From Salinilacihabitans rarus (GTDB lineage Archaea > Halobacteriota > Halobacteria > Halobacteriales > Natrialbaceae), in NCBI RefSeq assembly GCF_024296665.1, contig NZ_CP100762.1, positions 1,922,001 to 1,986,000 on the forward strand: 64,000 nt of DNA, read 5' to 3'. Shown in pieces: positions 37,327 to 46,195 of this stretch. Position 1 is the stretch's first letter. The number at the start of each line of letters is the position of its first letter. Under the pieces are notes generated by a model that searched no databases, was not told the origin of the DNA, and saw nothing but the letters and a program-made list of their open reading frames with translations. The position numbers were made by a program, and so were the translations under genes.

Positions 37327-38002
37327 GACGCGGCGTCGACGCCCGTAAGCGCCAGCGCCAGCGGTCCGCCGCGACGCCCCGCCACGTCGGCACCCGACCG
37401 CTCGCCGGTGCGCGACGCCGCGTACCGATCACCACGCCTCCGCGCACCCGCCGCCCTCGTACGCTTCGACCGCCGCGGGTCGTCGGTGCCCTCGGCGTCG
37501 GTACGACCGTCCGTCGCCTCGACGTCCGTCCGCGGCCGTGACCACCGGGAAGCGCCGGCCGGCCCCGACCGCGTCGGACGGCCTGTCGCGGCGACGTCCG
37601 CGCCCGTCTCCGGTCGGAGGCCACCGTCGATCACTCGGTCGAGGCGACCGACACGTCGCCGTGCCGGCCGCGTGCGGAACGGACGACGGCGCGTCCGAAC
37701 GGTCGACGGAGGGCGTGTGCGTCGGGCGTCGCCGCGCGTCGACTACCCCCGGGCGTCCGTAGGCGGGGCTCGACGCCGTCACACGGCCGTCCAGTAGCGC
37801 TCGTCGCCGGGACGCCGCTCGCGGTCACCTCGTCGCCGCCGATCGGATGCGACTGCGGGCGGCGAACGACGAAGGCGGGAGACGAGAACGACGAAGGCGG
37901 AGGATAGGTCGTCGTGGGAATCGAACGCGCCGGCGGCGCCGCGGTCACGTTGGCGTGCGCCGTCGACGGGAAACGGAGAGGTGAAAAGCCGTGGCAGATC
38001 GA
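37327..38002. other. GC-rich gap without a supported gene
   Basis: About 680 bases between the arcD-like gene and the end of arcA. Several overlapping Arg/Pro/Ser-rich frames exist on both strands, none with start context, hydrophobic core, or familiar motif. They look like by-products of GC richness. I see nothing I can name. Confidence 0.5.
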
Positions 38003-39463
38003 TCAGACGCGGCGGATCGGCGTCGTCATGCAGTGGATGGCGCCGTAGCCCGCCCGGAGGTTCTTGATCTTGCGGCCCTCGCCGTCGGGGACGATCTCGA
38101 CGTCGTACTCCTCGCGCAGTTCGGTGATAAACGGGACCATCACGCCGTCGTCGCTCTCGTCGAACCGCACCGGCAGGATCTTCCGCGGGCCGAGCGTCAG
38201 GAAGTTCGTGACGGCCTTCAGCGCGGCGTCGGCGTCCTCGTGGTCCGGGTCGATGAGTTCGACGGCGTCGACGACCTCGAAGCCCTTCTCGCGGATGTAC
38301 TCCCCGAAGTTGACGTCCGGCCGGGTGAGTTCGTAGGGACACTCGTCGCCGCCGTCGGTGCGCTCGTAGACGTCGACCACGGTGTTGTCCACGAGTTCCT
38401 GGTGGGCGACCACGAGGTCCTCGTCGGCGAAGTTGAACCACGTGTCGAGGTGCATGATGTCCATGTCGACCTCGCTGTCCTCGGACCGCTTCTGGGCGGC
38501 CTCGAACGGCGCCCGGACGAGGGCGACCTCGTCCGTACCGAAGGCGTCCTCGACGAGGAGCTTGTGCCCCGCCGCGTAGGTGGTCCGGTGGACCAGTTCG
38601 GTGTCCTCGGCCGTGACGCCGAGTTCGGGGTAGGTGTCGCCCTCCGAGATCTTCGCGGACGTCCCCAGCAGCGCGAAGTCGCCGGCCGGGATGAAGTCGC
38701 CGCCCTCGATCGTCACGTCGGTCGACTGGATGTCGTCGCGTTCGGGGACGTACTCGCTGACGTCGTGGGTGTCGACCCGACTCAGGTCGGCGACGATCTC
38801 GACGTCGTACTCGCCGTCGAGCGCCTGCCAGGAGGCCCGCGCGATGTCGACCTCGGGCTGTCGGGTGGTCTGTTTCATGCTGCACAGGACGACCCCCTTC
38901 CGGGTCACGAAGTGGGGGTCGCGCTGGAAGTACATGTTCGTCAGCGGCTGGCTCAGCGTGACGCTGGACGTGTCACAGCGGGTCGGATTGGTCCCCTCGA
39001 AGTCGCCGTTGTCCTCCGCCCGGTGGCGAACGACCTTGGCGTTGCTCGCGACCGCCTGTAGCTGGGTGTGCGGGCTGAGCCCGTGCAGGCGCGTCCAGAG
39101 TTTGTCCTGCTCGCTCAGTTCGTTCTGCGGGTCGAGGTCGCTGAGGTCGAACTGCACGCGCGAGGAGAGCAGCGCGTCCATCTCGCCGTTCGAGGCGAGG
39201 TCGTCGTGGAGATAGTGGACGGCGTCGTCGTCGCCCAGCGCCTCGCGGAAGTCGTCGGCCAGCGCGTGATGCTCGCGCTGGGCCTCCACGAGGGAGAACT
39301 GTTCGAGGAACAGGTTCGGCTCGGGATCGAGAATCCCGACGAACGTTTCCACGCCGGGGAGGTGCATTCGAACGGCCTCCAGCGGCGCCCACTCCGCGGT
39401 TGCCTGTACTTTCGGTGCGTCTGTCTTGCGGTTTCGGTCGCCGCGTTGCGTACGTTCGGTCAA
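38003..39463 (-). CDS. arcA: Arginine deiminase
   Basis: A 486-residue ADI that hydrolyses arginine to citrulline and ammonia. The catalytic cysteine is C478 in YGAIHCMTTP near the C-terminus, as in the guanidine-modifying superfamily. Also present are YFQRDPHFVT, IEGGDFIPAGD (catalytic Glu/Asp region) and MHLDTWFN (catalytic His). It is somewhat longer than many bacterial ADIs (about 410). A TTG at 39463 is the best start, since the conserved ATAEWAPLEAVRMHLPG begins about 20 residues in and no ATG is available. TATA-like CTATAAA at 39504-39510 fits. Confidence 0.95.
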   Translation of the reverse strand: MTERTQRGDRNRKTDAPKVQATAEWAPLEAVRMHLPGVETFVGILDPEPNLFLEQFSLVEAQREHHALADDFREALGDDDAVHYLHDDLASNGEMDALLSSRVQFDLSDLDPQNELSEQDKLWTRLHGLSPHTQLQAVASNAKVVRHRAEDNGDFEGTNPTRCDTSSVTLSQPLTNMYFQRDPHFVTRKGVVLCSMKQTTRQPEVDIARASWQALDGEYDVEIVADLSRVDTHDVSEYVPERDDIQSTDVTIEGGDFIPAGDFALLGTSAKISEGDTYPELGVTAEDTELVHRTTYAAGHKLLVEDAFGTDEVALVRAPFEAAQKRSEDSEVDMDIMHLDTWFNFADEDLVVAHQELVDNTVVDVYERTDGGDECPYELTRPDVNFGEYIREKGFEVVDAVELIDPDHEDADAALKAVTNFLTLGPRKILPVRFDESDDGVMVPFITELREEYDVEIVPDGEGRKIKNLRAGYGAIHCMTTPIRRV

Positions 39464-39503
39464 GTCGATCAGCGCTCCGTAGGAGTCGATTCGCAGTTTC
39501 GAG

Positions 39504-39532
39504 CTATAAACCTTCTGCCGATTCTACAGAAG
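39504..39532 (-). promoter_or_regulatory. arcA promoter with adjacent inverted repeat
   Basis: On the minus strand TTTATAG (39504-39510) is a TATA box about 41-47 bases before the TTG start. Directly upstream, CTTCTG-N9-CAGAAG (39512-39532) is an inverted repeat that contains ATTCTACAGAAG, related to the motif near arcC. Confidence 0.45.
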
Positions 39533-39611
39533 CCGGAAGCAGCGGCCGATGACGGGGTATGCGAACGATTCGCGGTCTCGCCCGGCGCCCGAAGAGCGCG
39601 CCGGGACGCGG

Positions 39612-40418
39612 TCACTCGTCCTCGTCGTACGACTCGGTCTCCAGGTTCACCTCGATGAGGTTCGCCGTCTCCATCACCGTGTCCGGGAGGTCCTCGGTGA
39701 AGCGGTCCCCCCGGAGGCGGCTGGCCGGCGCCGTCACGCTCACCGCCCCGGCGAGCCGTCCGTCCTGGAACAGGATCGGCGCGCCCACCGCGCGGGTCCC
39801 GCGGATCTTCTCCTCGTCGTTGATCGCGTACCCGCGCTCCCGGACGGTCTGCAACTCGGCTCGAAGCTCCTCGGGGTCCGTGATCGTGTTCTCGGTCTGC
39901 GGTTCGAGTTCGCCGTCGCCGACGATCTCGTCGATCCGCTCCTCGGACAGGTGCGCGAGGAGCGCCTTCCCCGCCGCGCTGTCGTAGAGTTCCTGTGGGG
40001 TCTCGCGCATCCTGAGGTGGTACTCCTTTGCCACCGCGTCCTTTCCGATCGACTCGTAGATCGCCACCTCGCCGCCGTTGCTCTCGATGACCAGGTGGAC
40101 GTACTCGCCGGTCTCCTCGGCGAGCGAGTCGACGGCCTCCCAGCCGGCCCAGTAGAGCGGCGTGTGGTTCCGGACGTGTTCGCCGATCGTGACGAACCGG
40201 TAGCCCAGTCTGTAGGCGTCGCCCTCCCTCGTGACGAGTCCCTGCCGGTCGAACGTCGTCAGGTAGGTGTGGAGCGTCCCCTTGCTGAGGTCGACGTCCG
40301 CGTCGAGATCCGCGAGCGTCGCGCCGCCGCGATCTTTGATAGCTTCAAATATCTCCATCGCCCGCAGTACGGAGCCGATTTGACGAACCTCGTCTCGATC
40401 GGGCGCGCTTGCGTCCAT
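39612..40418 (-). CDS. arcR: IclR-family transcription regulator of the arc cluster
   Basis: A 268-residue IclR-type regulator. The N-terminal winged helix (about 1-75) has IGSVLRAMEIFEAIKDRGG and DLSKGTLHTYLTTFDRQGLV. The C-terminal ligand domain (about 85-260) has AKEYHLRMRETPQELYDSAAGKALLAHL and IRGTRAVGAPILFQDGRLAGAVSVTAPASR. Its place beside arcA matches the Halobacterium arcRACB arrangement, where the regulator is named arcR. Target sites are unknown; candidates are described separately. A TATA (acttatacc on the minus strand near 40446) suits a near-leaderless start. Confidence 0.88.
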   Translation of the reverse strand: MDASAPDRDEVRQIGSVLRAMEIFEAIKDRGGATLADLDADVDLSKGTLHTYLTTFDRQGLVTREGDAYRLGYRFVTIGEHVRNHTPLYWAGWEAVDSLAEETGEYVHLVIESNGGEVAIYESIGKDAVAKEYHLRMRETPQELYDSAAGKALLAHLSEERIDEIVGDGELEPQTENTITDPEELRAELQTVRERGYAINDEEKIRGTRAVGAPILFQDGRLAGAVSVTAPASRLRGDRFTEDLPDTVMETANLIEVNLETESYDEDE

Positions 40419-40659
40419 AGTGGACGGTTGTAGTACCAGTGGTATAAGTCATCGCCCAACTCCCGTATCTCTGGACCGAGAAGATGGGTTTGATACTATC
40501 GGACGGCCGATCGGGGCGGTCGAGCCGGTGACGCGAGGAATTTCAACGTCGACGTCGCGATAGCGGCGAGATACGGCCCTGAGACGGTCGTTTTCGTCCG
40601 AACACGAACGGGGGCGTCGAACGTGACGGCGAACTGCGTTTGAAATGCTCGAACGGCTC

Positions 40660-40675
40660 CGTTTCGGCCGAAACG
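40660..40675. repeat. Perfect 16-bp palindrome
   Basis: CGTTTCGGCCGAAACG is fully self-complementary. It is not next to any start codon; it could be a hairpin terminator or a protein-binding site. Confidence 0.45.
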
Positions 40676-40919
40676 ACCGAACGCGACCCGATTAACCCAA
40701 TTCCGGCGTTTCAGGCCCGCCAGACCCCACTATTCGAGAGGGTCACGTAGAACGCACGCGGGAAGCGCGTCGAAACGACGCGTTCGCCGTTCGATATCCT
40801 CAAACGAACGTGTTCGTCGTTCGACCCTAAAAGCCAAGATTTGGCGGGTGAGAGGCCTTGAGTCGTCCGAACCGTGCCGAGCCCCGGATCGACGTCGAAC
40901 CTCCGCGCTCCCGGCATCC

Positions 40920-40941
40920 ATTACGATAGTACGGTTGTAAT
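40920..40941. repeat. Imperfect 22-bp palindrome, ATTAC...GTAAT
   Basis: ATTAC-N12-GTAAT, 16 of 22 positions identical to the perfect copy that starts exactly 40 bases later. Both copies are preceded by GCATCC. Confidence 0.5.
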
Positions 40942-40959
40942 CGACAGGGCGAGCATCCC

Positions 40960-40981
40960 ATTACAAACATATGTTTGTAAT
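40960..40981. repeat. Perfect 22-bp palindrome, ATTACAAAC-N4-GTTTGTAAT
   Basis: The two 11-base arms are exact reverse complements (central CATATG included). Related sites lie at 40920-40941 and at 33430-33451, on the other side of the arc genes. Confidence 0.6.
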
Positions 40982-41438
40982 CCAATCGTCCGTCCCCGGC
41001 GGACCCTCGACCACCGCACGAACGGGGATCGGTTCGCGGAGTCGGCCCACGACCCCGACCGGGACGGCATCGTTAGAAACTATTTGAGAGTTGTTGTGCA
41101 TCTATTAACTCGATCCGTAAATTTCGGTCGCGGAGCGCGAGTCACGACCGGGAGCGCACCTGGCGCGATTTTCGAGGGTTTCACGCCCGATCAGCGGACG
41201 GAGCGCGTTCGTCGTCGGTCCACAGTGACTCACCGACGAGTCGGTCGGATACTCGGCCAAGAACTGCCCAAAACGTTCGACATCGGAACCCAATTCGGCG
41301 AGATCACGGGTATCGTGGAACGGGCTGAAATGTAGTTTACATACCTCGTGAATAAAATCAAAATAGAGTTTATACCCGCCGGCCGAGCACCCGACTCGCT
41401 CTCGACGCCCGGCGGGGCCGGCGCCGTCGCGGCCCCGC

Positions 41439-42284
41439 TCAGAGGTCGGCGGCGGCAAAGCGGCGGTAGCCGATCGTCAGCGGGACGACCAGCCAGAACG
41501 CGAGCACGGCGAACCCGACCGCGGGGTCCGCGTAGAACGCGTCGATCTCGCCGGCACCCATCGCCGCGCCGGTCGTGGACGCGAGGTCCGGCAACGCGGC
41601 AGCGAGCGCCGTGATGTACGCCGACGAGGGCGAAATCTGCGACACGAGGAACGTCCAGTCGGGCATCCGCGCGGGCAGCGAGAAGCCGTTGGCGGCGTAG
41701 ACGACCGCCATCGGAACGACGTCCCACAGGAGTTCGAACGCGACGAAGAAGCCGAGCGCGAACGTCGTCGCCCGCGATGTCGACCCCGTCGTCGCGGAGA
41801 TGGCGACGACGATGCTCACGTAGACGGCGGCGAACAGCAGCGTGACGAGTACGAACGTCGCGACGGGGACGAGTTCGACCGTGCCGAGCAGCGCGAGGCC
41901 GAACCCGAGGCCGGCCGCGAGGCCGATCGCCAGCGCGGCCACGAGCACGGCCGTTCGGCCGAGTACCTTCCCCACGAGCACGTCGCGGCGGGTGTGGGGC
42001 AGTGCGAGGAGCAGTTTGATGCTCCCCAGTTCGCGCTCGCCGGCGATCGACTTGTAACAGATCACGATCGCCGTCAGCGCGACGAACAGGGCCGCGTTGC
42101 CCGCCGTGAAGAACAGCAGGCCGCCGATGGAGGCCTCCTCCGTCCCCCCGAGCATGGCGGGCAGTTCGACGTACGAGTACGACGTCAGCGTCAGCACTAC
42201 CACGAAGACGCCGAGCAGCGCCCACAGCGCCCGCGAGTGACTCGCGTCCCGGAAGTCCTTCTTCGCGACGGCGGCCCAGCTCAT
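41439..42284 (-). CDS. ABC-2 type transporter permease (NosY-like)
   Basis: A 281-residue polytopic protein with about six helices. It starts MSWAAVAKKDFRDASHSRALW and has the coupling motif GERELGSIKLLLALPHTRRDVLVGK of the NosY/ABC-2 group. Its ATG overlaps the stop of the ATPase gene by four bases, so they form one operon. Probably an exporter or a surface-maintenance transporter; substrate unknown. AT-rich sequence after the stop (41340-41380) may terminate the transcript. Confidence 0.9.
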   Translation of the reverse strand: MSWAAVAKKDFRDASHSRALWALLGVFVVVLTLTSYSYVELPAMLGGTEEASIGGLLFFTAGNAALFVALTAIVICYKSIAGERELGSIKLLLALPHTRRDVLVGKVLGRTAVLVAALAIGLAAGLGFGLALLGTVELVPVATFVLVTLLFAAVYVSIVVAISATTGSTSRATTFALGFFVAFELLWDVVPMAVVYAANGFSLPARMPDWTFLVSQISPSSAYITALAAALPDLASTTGAAMGAGEIDAFYADPAVGFAVLAFWLVVPLTIGYRRFAAADL

Positions 42285-43204
42285 GCGCGGACCTCCACTT
42301 CCTCTTCGGTCGTGTACTTCACGAACAGGTCCTCGAGCGAGGACTCCTCGACCGAGAAGTCGCCCACGGTCGCGCCGGCGTCGTCGAGGGCGTTGAGCAC
42401 GTCGAACTTCGAGCCGTCGGTCAGCGACACCCGGAGGCGCTCGCCGTCGAGGGCGACGTCGGTCACCCCGTCGATCCCGGCGACCGTTTCGAGGATCGCG
42501 TCGTCGACGCCGGAGACGGCGACGTCGAGGAGCGTCGCCGCCGCGGTCGACTCGCGCAGGCCGTCGACCGTGTCGACCGCGACCAGTCGGCCGCGGTTGA
42601 TGATAGCCACGCGGTCACAGATCGCCTCGACTTGCTCCATGACGTGACTGGAGAAGAAGACGGTCGTCCCGCGGGCGTTCTCCTCGCGGACGATTTCGCG
42701 CATCTCGCGGGCGCCGTTCGGGTCGAGCCCCGAGGAGGGTTCGTCGAGCACGAGGAGGTCGGGGTCGCCGACCAGCGCCATCGCGAGGACGAGCCGCTGG
42801 CGCATCCCCTTCGAGTAGCCGCCCGCCTTGCGGTCGGCCGCCCCCGCGATGCCGACGCGGTCGAGCACGGCGTCGACGTCCTCGTCGATCCCCTTCGACT
42901 CGGCGACGAACTCGACGTGCTGGCGGCCGGTGAGGCGGTCGTAGGCGTGGTAGGCGTCGGGGAGGACGCCGGTCCGCCGGCGGACGGCGAGGCTCTCCGC
43001 CTGCGCGTCGTGGCCGAGCACCGTCGCGGTGCCCTCGGTGGGTCGAACGAAATCGAGCAGGATGTCGATCGTCGTCGACTTCCCGGCGCCGTTCGGGCCG
43101 AGGAAGCCGAAGATTTCGCCCTCCTCGACGGTCAGGTCGAGGCCGTCGACGGCGACCACGTCGCCGTACCGCTTGGTCAGCCCGGAGAGTTCGATCGCTA
43201 CCAT
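42281..43204 (-). CDS. ABC transporter ATP-binding protein
   Basis: A 307-residue ABC ATPase. It begins MVAIELSGLTKRYGDVVAVDGL; Walker A GPNGAGKST is near residues 37-45, the signature YSKGMRQRL near 131-139, and Walker B LLVLDEPSSGLDPNG near 148-162. The C-terminal 80 residues are the extra regulatory part found in export ATPases. The permease follows with an ATGA overlap. A TATA-like stretch (minus-strand CTTATGCC near 43267-43274) and the ACTCAAAC palindrome at 43325 lie upstream. Confidence 0.93.
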   Translation of the reverse strand: MVAIELSGLTKRYGDVVAVDGLDLTVEEGEIFGFLGPNGAGKSTTIDILLDFVRPTEGTATVLGHDAQAESLAVRRRTGVLPDAYHAYDRLTGRQHVEFVAESKGIDEDVDAVLDRVGIAGAADRKAGGYSKGMRQRLVLAMALVGDPDLLVLDEPSSGLDPNGAREMREIVREENARGTTVFFSSHVMEQVEAICDRVAIINRGRLVAVDTVDGLRESTAAATLLDVAVSGVDDAILETVAGIDGVTDVALDGERLRVSLTDGSKFDVLNALDDAGATVGDFSVEESSLEDLFVKYTTEEEVEVRA

Positions 43205-43324
43205 CGCCCCTCCGTTCCGGGTCGATTCCGCTCACAGTCGGCCAGAATGGTACTCACAGGTCGTACGGTGGATAGGCTAGGGCATAAGTATTGTTAATTG
43301 TGTTACATATTGACAGCCGCGTTA

Positions 43325-43340
43325 CTCAAACCCGTTTGAG
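43325..43340. promoter_or_regulatory. Palindrome CTCAAAC-N2-GTTTGAG upstream of the ABC operon
   Basis: Perfect 7-bp inverted repeat located between the ABC ATPase start (43204) and the stop of the regulator gene (43350), about 55-75 bases beyond the likely TATA box. A related copy is at 46196-46211. Confidence 0.55.
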
Positions 43341-43349
43341 AAGACCGGA

Positions 43350-44243
43350 TCAGCCGCCGTCGACCGGCGTCACGGCGAGCGAATCGTCCATTTCGAGGGC
43401 GAGCGTCTCGCCGTCGAGCGTGATCTCGAAGCGGGCCTCGAACGGCGAGCGGGAGGCGACGTCGACCGTCCAGTCGTCGGACGCGAAGCGGCCGAAAAGC
43501 TCCCAGAGCGGCGTTTCGAGCGGCGGGAGGCCGTGGCGACGGAGGAAGTCGGCGGCCGTGGGGTGGAGCGCGACCGGTACCTCGATCGGGACGTGGATCA
43601 CCATCCGGCACTCGCGACAGGTGCTGACGACGGTGTAGAAGGACACACCGTCCCGGTCGTGCGCGTCGACGGACGCGTCGGCGCGGCCGTAACACTCCGG
43701 GCAGACGCCCCCGCGGGTCGCGACGAACGCGCTCCAGATGCGGTAGCCGAAGCTCTCGGTTATCTCCGCCGGCGACCGTCCCGCGGCCTGACTCCGCGGG
43801 AACGAGTCGACCAGCAGGGTCGACTCGCACGCCGAACACCGCACGACGAACCGCTCCTCGTGCAGGTCGGCGACGAGGTCGGCCTCGCGACAGACCGGAC
43901 AGGTGCCGTCGACGGCGACCGCGTCGAACGCGGGCGGACTCTCGTAGAGGCCCGAGCGGACGGCGCGAACGATCTTGTCGCCGGCGTAGGTCAGCCGGTA
44001 GCCCTCGGGCGTCTCGGCGACGAACCAGCCGACCAGTCGCTTGAGGTGGTAGGCAAACTGCGAGGTGCTGTCGACGTCGACCGCCTCGTACAGTTCCGTA
44101 AACGACATCACGTACCCGTTGGTCCGTTCCTCCCACTCCCGGTCGGCCAGCGCGAACAGGATTTCGAGGCGGCGTTCGCTGCCGAGCGCCTCGATCGCGT
44201 CTATCGCCGCCCGACCGATGTCGGCGTCGTCCGAGGACTCCAT
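43350..44243 (-). CDS. Winged-helix regulator with two zinc ribbons
   Basis: A 297-residue protein. The N-terminal part (about 1-105) is an ArsR-like winged helix: LGSERRLEILFALADREWEERTN, then MSFTELYEAVDVDSTSQFAYHLKRLVG. The C-terminal half has two zinc ribbons: CPVC...CSAC (about 118-145) and CPEC...CREC (about 175-210). The last 70 residues are beta-rich. This architecture is frequent in haloarchaeal regulators near ABC exporters. Next to the ABC operon on one side and to DUF6544-like and CPBP genes on the other, it is the obvious candidate to bind the ACTCAAAC palindromes. ATG at 44243; TATA-like GGTTTAGG at leaderless distance. Confidence 0.85.
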   Translation of the reverse strand: MESSDDADIGRAAIDAIEALGSERRLEILFALADREWEERTNGYVMSFTELYEAVDVDSTSQFAYHLKRLVGWFVAETPEGYRLTYAGDKIVRAVRSGLYESPPAFDAVAVDGTCPVCREADLVADLHEERFVVRCSACESTLLVDSFPRSQAAGRSPAEITESFGYRIWSAFVATRGGVCPECYGRADASVDAHDRDGVSFYTVVSTCRECRMVIHVPIEVPVALHPTAADFLRRHGLPPLETPLWELFGRFASDDWTVDVASRSPFEARFEITLDGETLALEMDDSLAVTPVDGG

Positions 44244-44308
44244 GGGGGAGGGTAGGGCGTCGGCGCCTAAACCAGCATCCTCTCGGTTCGGACCCGTCCC
44301 GACGACGA

Positions 44309-45190
44309 TCAGCCCCGCCCGCCGACGTCCCCGTCCGTCAGGCGCTCGATCGACGTCACGCGCGCTCGCCAGTAGGGCAGGTCCCCCTCCGGCAGGTTCC
44401 ACTCGACGTCGGCTTCGAGCGGAACCAGCAGGCCGTCTCGCTCCGCGTAGTCCCGGAAGCGCCCCGTCCAGGGGGCGTAGGCGTCGTCCTCCTGCCGGTA
44501 CCGGTCGGCCGTCACCCGCGTCACCAGCCCCCGGTCGTCGACGTGGAAGACGAGCGAGGCGGTCACGCCGCGGTGTTCGAGCGTCGCCCTCGCCGAGCGG
44601 TCGTCGATCGCCTCCCACTCGACGGCCCGGTCGAGCAGCGCGTCGGGGTACCAGACGGCCTCGGCGAGGTACCGCGTCAGTTCCCCCTCGTTCATCTCCG
44701 GGGAGGGGCCGGCGTCCGCCACCGTGACCGCCGAGCGGAGTTTCGCCCGCAGGATCCCCTCCCCGTTCGCGTACAGGTCGACGACGCGGGCCGGGAGCAG
44801 CGGGAAGACGTCGATCGTCGCGTCCCAGACGAAGCCGGGCGGGTCGACCGCGACGTGCTGGGTCGCCCGCAGCGGCCGCCACGGGGCGTCCGGCCCGCCG
44901 AGGCGGAACTCGCCGCGCTGGCGCAGGCGGACCAGCCGGGCGCGACCGGCGGTCGGCCCGTCCCCGAGGACGGTCCCGAGGTACCGCTCGACGGGCGCCG
45001 GGAGAGTCGACGGGTCCGCGTCCGCGTCCGTCGACCCCGCCGCGGCGGCCGCACGGAGGGCGTCCACGTGGCCGTCGATCTCGGCCTCGAAGCGGCGCGC
45101 GCGCCTCGCGCCGGCCGCGGCCGCGGCGCCGCCGAGCGCCGCGAGCGCGACGGCCGCCGTCGGCCACCGGCGTTTGAGGAGGTTGCTCAT
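44309..45190 (-). CDS. DUF6544/DUF6920-like exported or membrane-anchored protein
   Basis: A 293-residue protein with an N-terminal hydrophobic anchor (residues 10-30, Ala/Gly-rich). The body has PAPVERYLGTVLGDG, then VRLRQRGEFRLGG and PWRPLRATQHVAV, which I associate with the DUF6544-type family (all-beta lipoprotein-like domain). Then come DATIDVFPLLPARVVD and ATLEHRGVTASLVFHVDD. Function unknown. It lies between a regulator gene and a CPBP protease gene on the same strand. The family call is tentative. ATG at 45190. Confidence 0.7.
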   Translation of the reverse strand: MSNLLKRRWPTAAVALAALGGAAAAAGARRARRFEAEIDGHVDALRAAAAAGSTDADADPSTLPAPVERYLGTVLGDGPTAGRARLVRLRQRGEFRLGGPDAPWRPLRATQHVAVDPPGFVWDATIDVFPLLPARVVDLYANGEGILRAKLRSAVTVADAGPSPEMNEGELTRYLAEAVWYPDALLDRAVEWEAIDDRSARATLEHRGVTASLVFHVDDRGLVTRVTADRYRQEDDAYAPWTGRFRDYAERDGLLVPLEADVEWNLPEGDLPYWRARVTSIERLTDGDVGGRG

Positions 45191-45249
45191 ACGACGATAC
45201 CTCGCTCCGCCGGGCAAAAAGGTGCGCGTGAACGGGCGCCCGGTCGCGG

Positions 45250-46134
45250 TCACCGGCCGTCGGACCGCCCGCCGTCCGGGGTCGGCCGGCCGACGCGCGA
45301 GGCGTGGAGGCCCCGGCCGACGACCGCGACGACCGCGAGCGCCAGCGCCACCGTGATCAGGGTGTGCGAGACGTTCAGCACGGTCAGCGCCTCCCAGTCG
45401 ACGACGTCGCCGGCGACGATCTCCTCGAACTGCACCGGCGCGAGCGAGCCGAGGGCGTTCTCGGCGCCGTGCATCAGCATCGCCAGCAGGATGCTCCCGC
45501 CCGAGCCGTTGTAGACCCACGCGAGTAGCACCGAGAAGCCCGTGATCCCGACGAAGTACGCGAGTTGCGACGGCAACGACCACTGGGAGTGGATCGTCGT
45601 CGGATCGAAGAACAGCGGCAGGTGCCAGAGCCCCCACAGGATCCCGACGACGACCGCCGCGGGCGTCGCGCCCAGCCGCGCCTGCAGTTCGGGCTGGGCG
45701 AAGCCGCGCCAGCCGAGTTCCTCCTGCCCGCCGCCGAGGAACGTCGCGAGGACGAGGCCGATCCCGAGAGTGACGACGTCGGGCGAGAACGTCCCGAAGT
45801 CGACGGGTCCGCCCGCGAACTGGGCGACGGCCGCCGCCGCGAGCGTGATCGCGGCCGGGACGCCGATCGCCGCGGCGTACCACTTCGGGTGGACCCGCCA
45901 GCGGACGATCCCCCGCGCCCACTCGCGGAGGCCGTCGCCAGCGGCGACGAGGACGACGGCGGCGGCGATCGCCGGCCCGAGCGCGCTGAGGAAGCCGCTG
46001 ACGATCCAGCGCGTCCACGAGGGGTCCATCTCCAGGACGATGACGATGCCGTTCAGCGACCACGAGATCGCGTACGCGAGGGCGAAAAACGACAGGAGCC
46101 GGTGGTCGGCGATCCAGTTGTCGGTTCGGGTCAC
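45250..46134 (-). CDS. CPBP-family intramembrane metalloprotease
   Basis: A 294-residue protein with about eight membrane helices. The CPBP (Abi/CAAX protease) motifs are GGQEELGWRGFAQPELQ, with the catalytic glutamates and Arg, then GILWGLWHLPLFF and MLMHGAENALG with the later histidine. Such proteins act in CAAX-type processing, bacteriocin immunity or signalling. The start GTG at 46134 is the only one near the first helix. A minus-strand TATA-like GATACGTATC around 46177-46186 and the ACTCAAAC palindrome at 46196 are upstream. Divergent from mutL. Confidence 0.9.
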   Translation of the reverse strand: MTRTDNWIADHRLLSFFALAYAISWSLNGIVIVLEMDPSWTRWIVSGFLSALGPAIAAAVVLVAAGDGLREWARGIVRWRVHPKWYAAAIGVPAAITLAAAAVAQFAGGPVDFGTFSPDVVTLGIGLVLATFLGGGQEELGWRGFAQPELQARLGATPAAVVVGILWGLWHLPLFFDPTTIHSQWSLPSQLAYFVGITGFSVLLAWVYNGSGGSILLAMLMHGAENALGSLAPVQFEEIVAGDVVDWEALTVLNVSHTLITVALALAVVAVVGRGLHASRVGRPTPDGGRSDGR

Positions 46135-46195
46135 GGTGTGTCGGTAGCGCCCGTCCCGGAAAAGGTTGTCTGTTTGATACGTATCGGAATCGCAA

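Larger units (their letters stand above)
40419..41438. other. Gene-poor region of about 1 kb with palindromes
   Basis: Between arcR and the ABC permease no convincing gene is found. The region is less GC rich than its surroundings and contains AT-rich promoter-like tracts (for example near 41075-41120 and 41331-41380). Frames at 40874-41335 (+) and 41105-41458 (-) have no recognisable domain. It holds a perfect 16-bp palindrome at 40660-40675 and two 22-bp sites at 40920 and 40960. It may be a decayed mobile or integrated element. Confidence 0.55.

Noticed and set aside
37429-37948. Several 100-135-residue frames in the gap after the arcD-like gene
   Set aside because: They are Arg/Pro/Ser-rich, overlap each other on both strands, and have no promoter or family signal.
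40874-41335. 153-residue plus-strand frame beside the 22-bp palindromes
   Set aside because: The palindrome lies inside it, composition is not haloarchaeal-coding-like, and no domain is visible.
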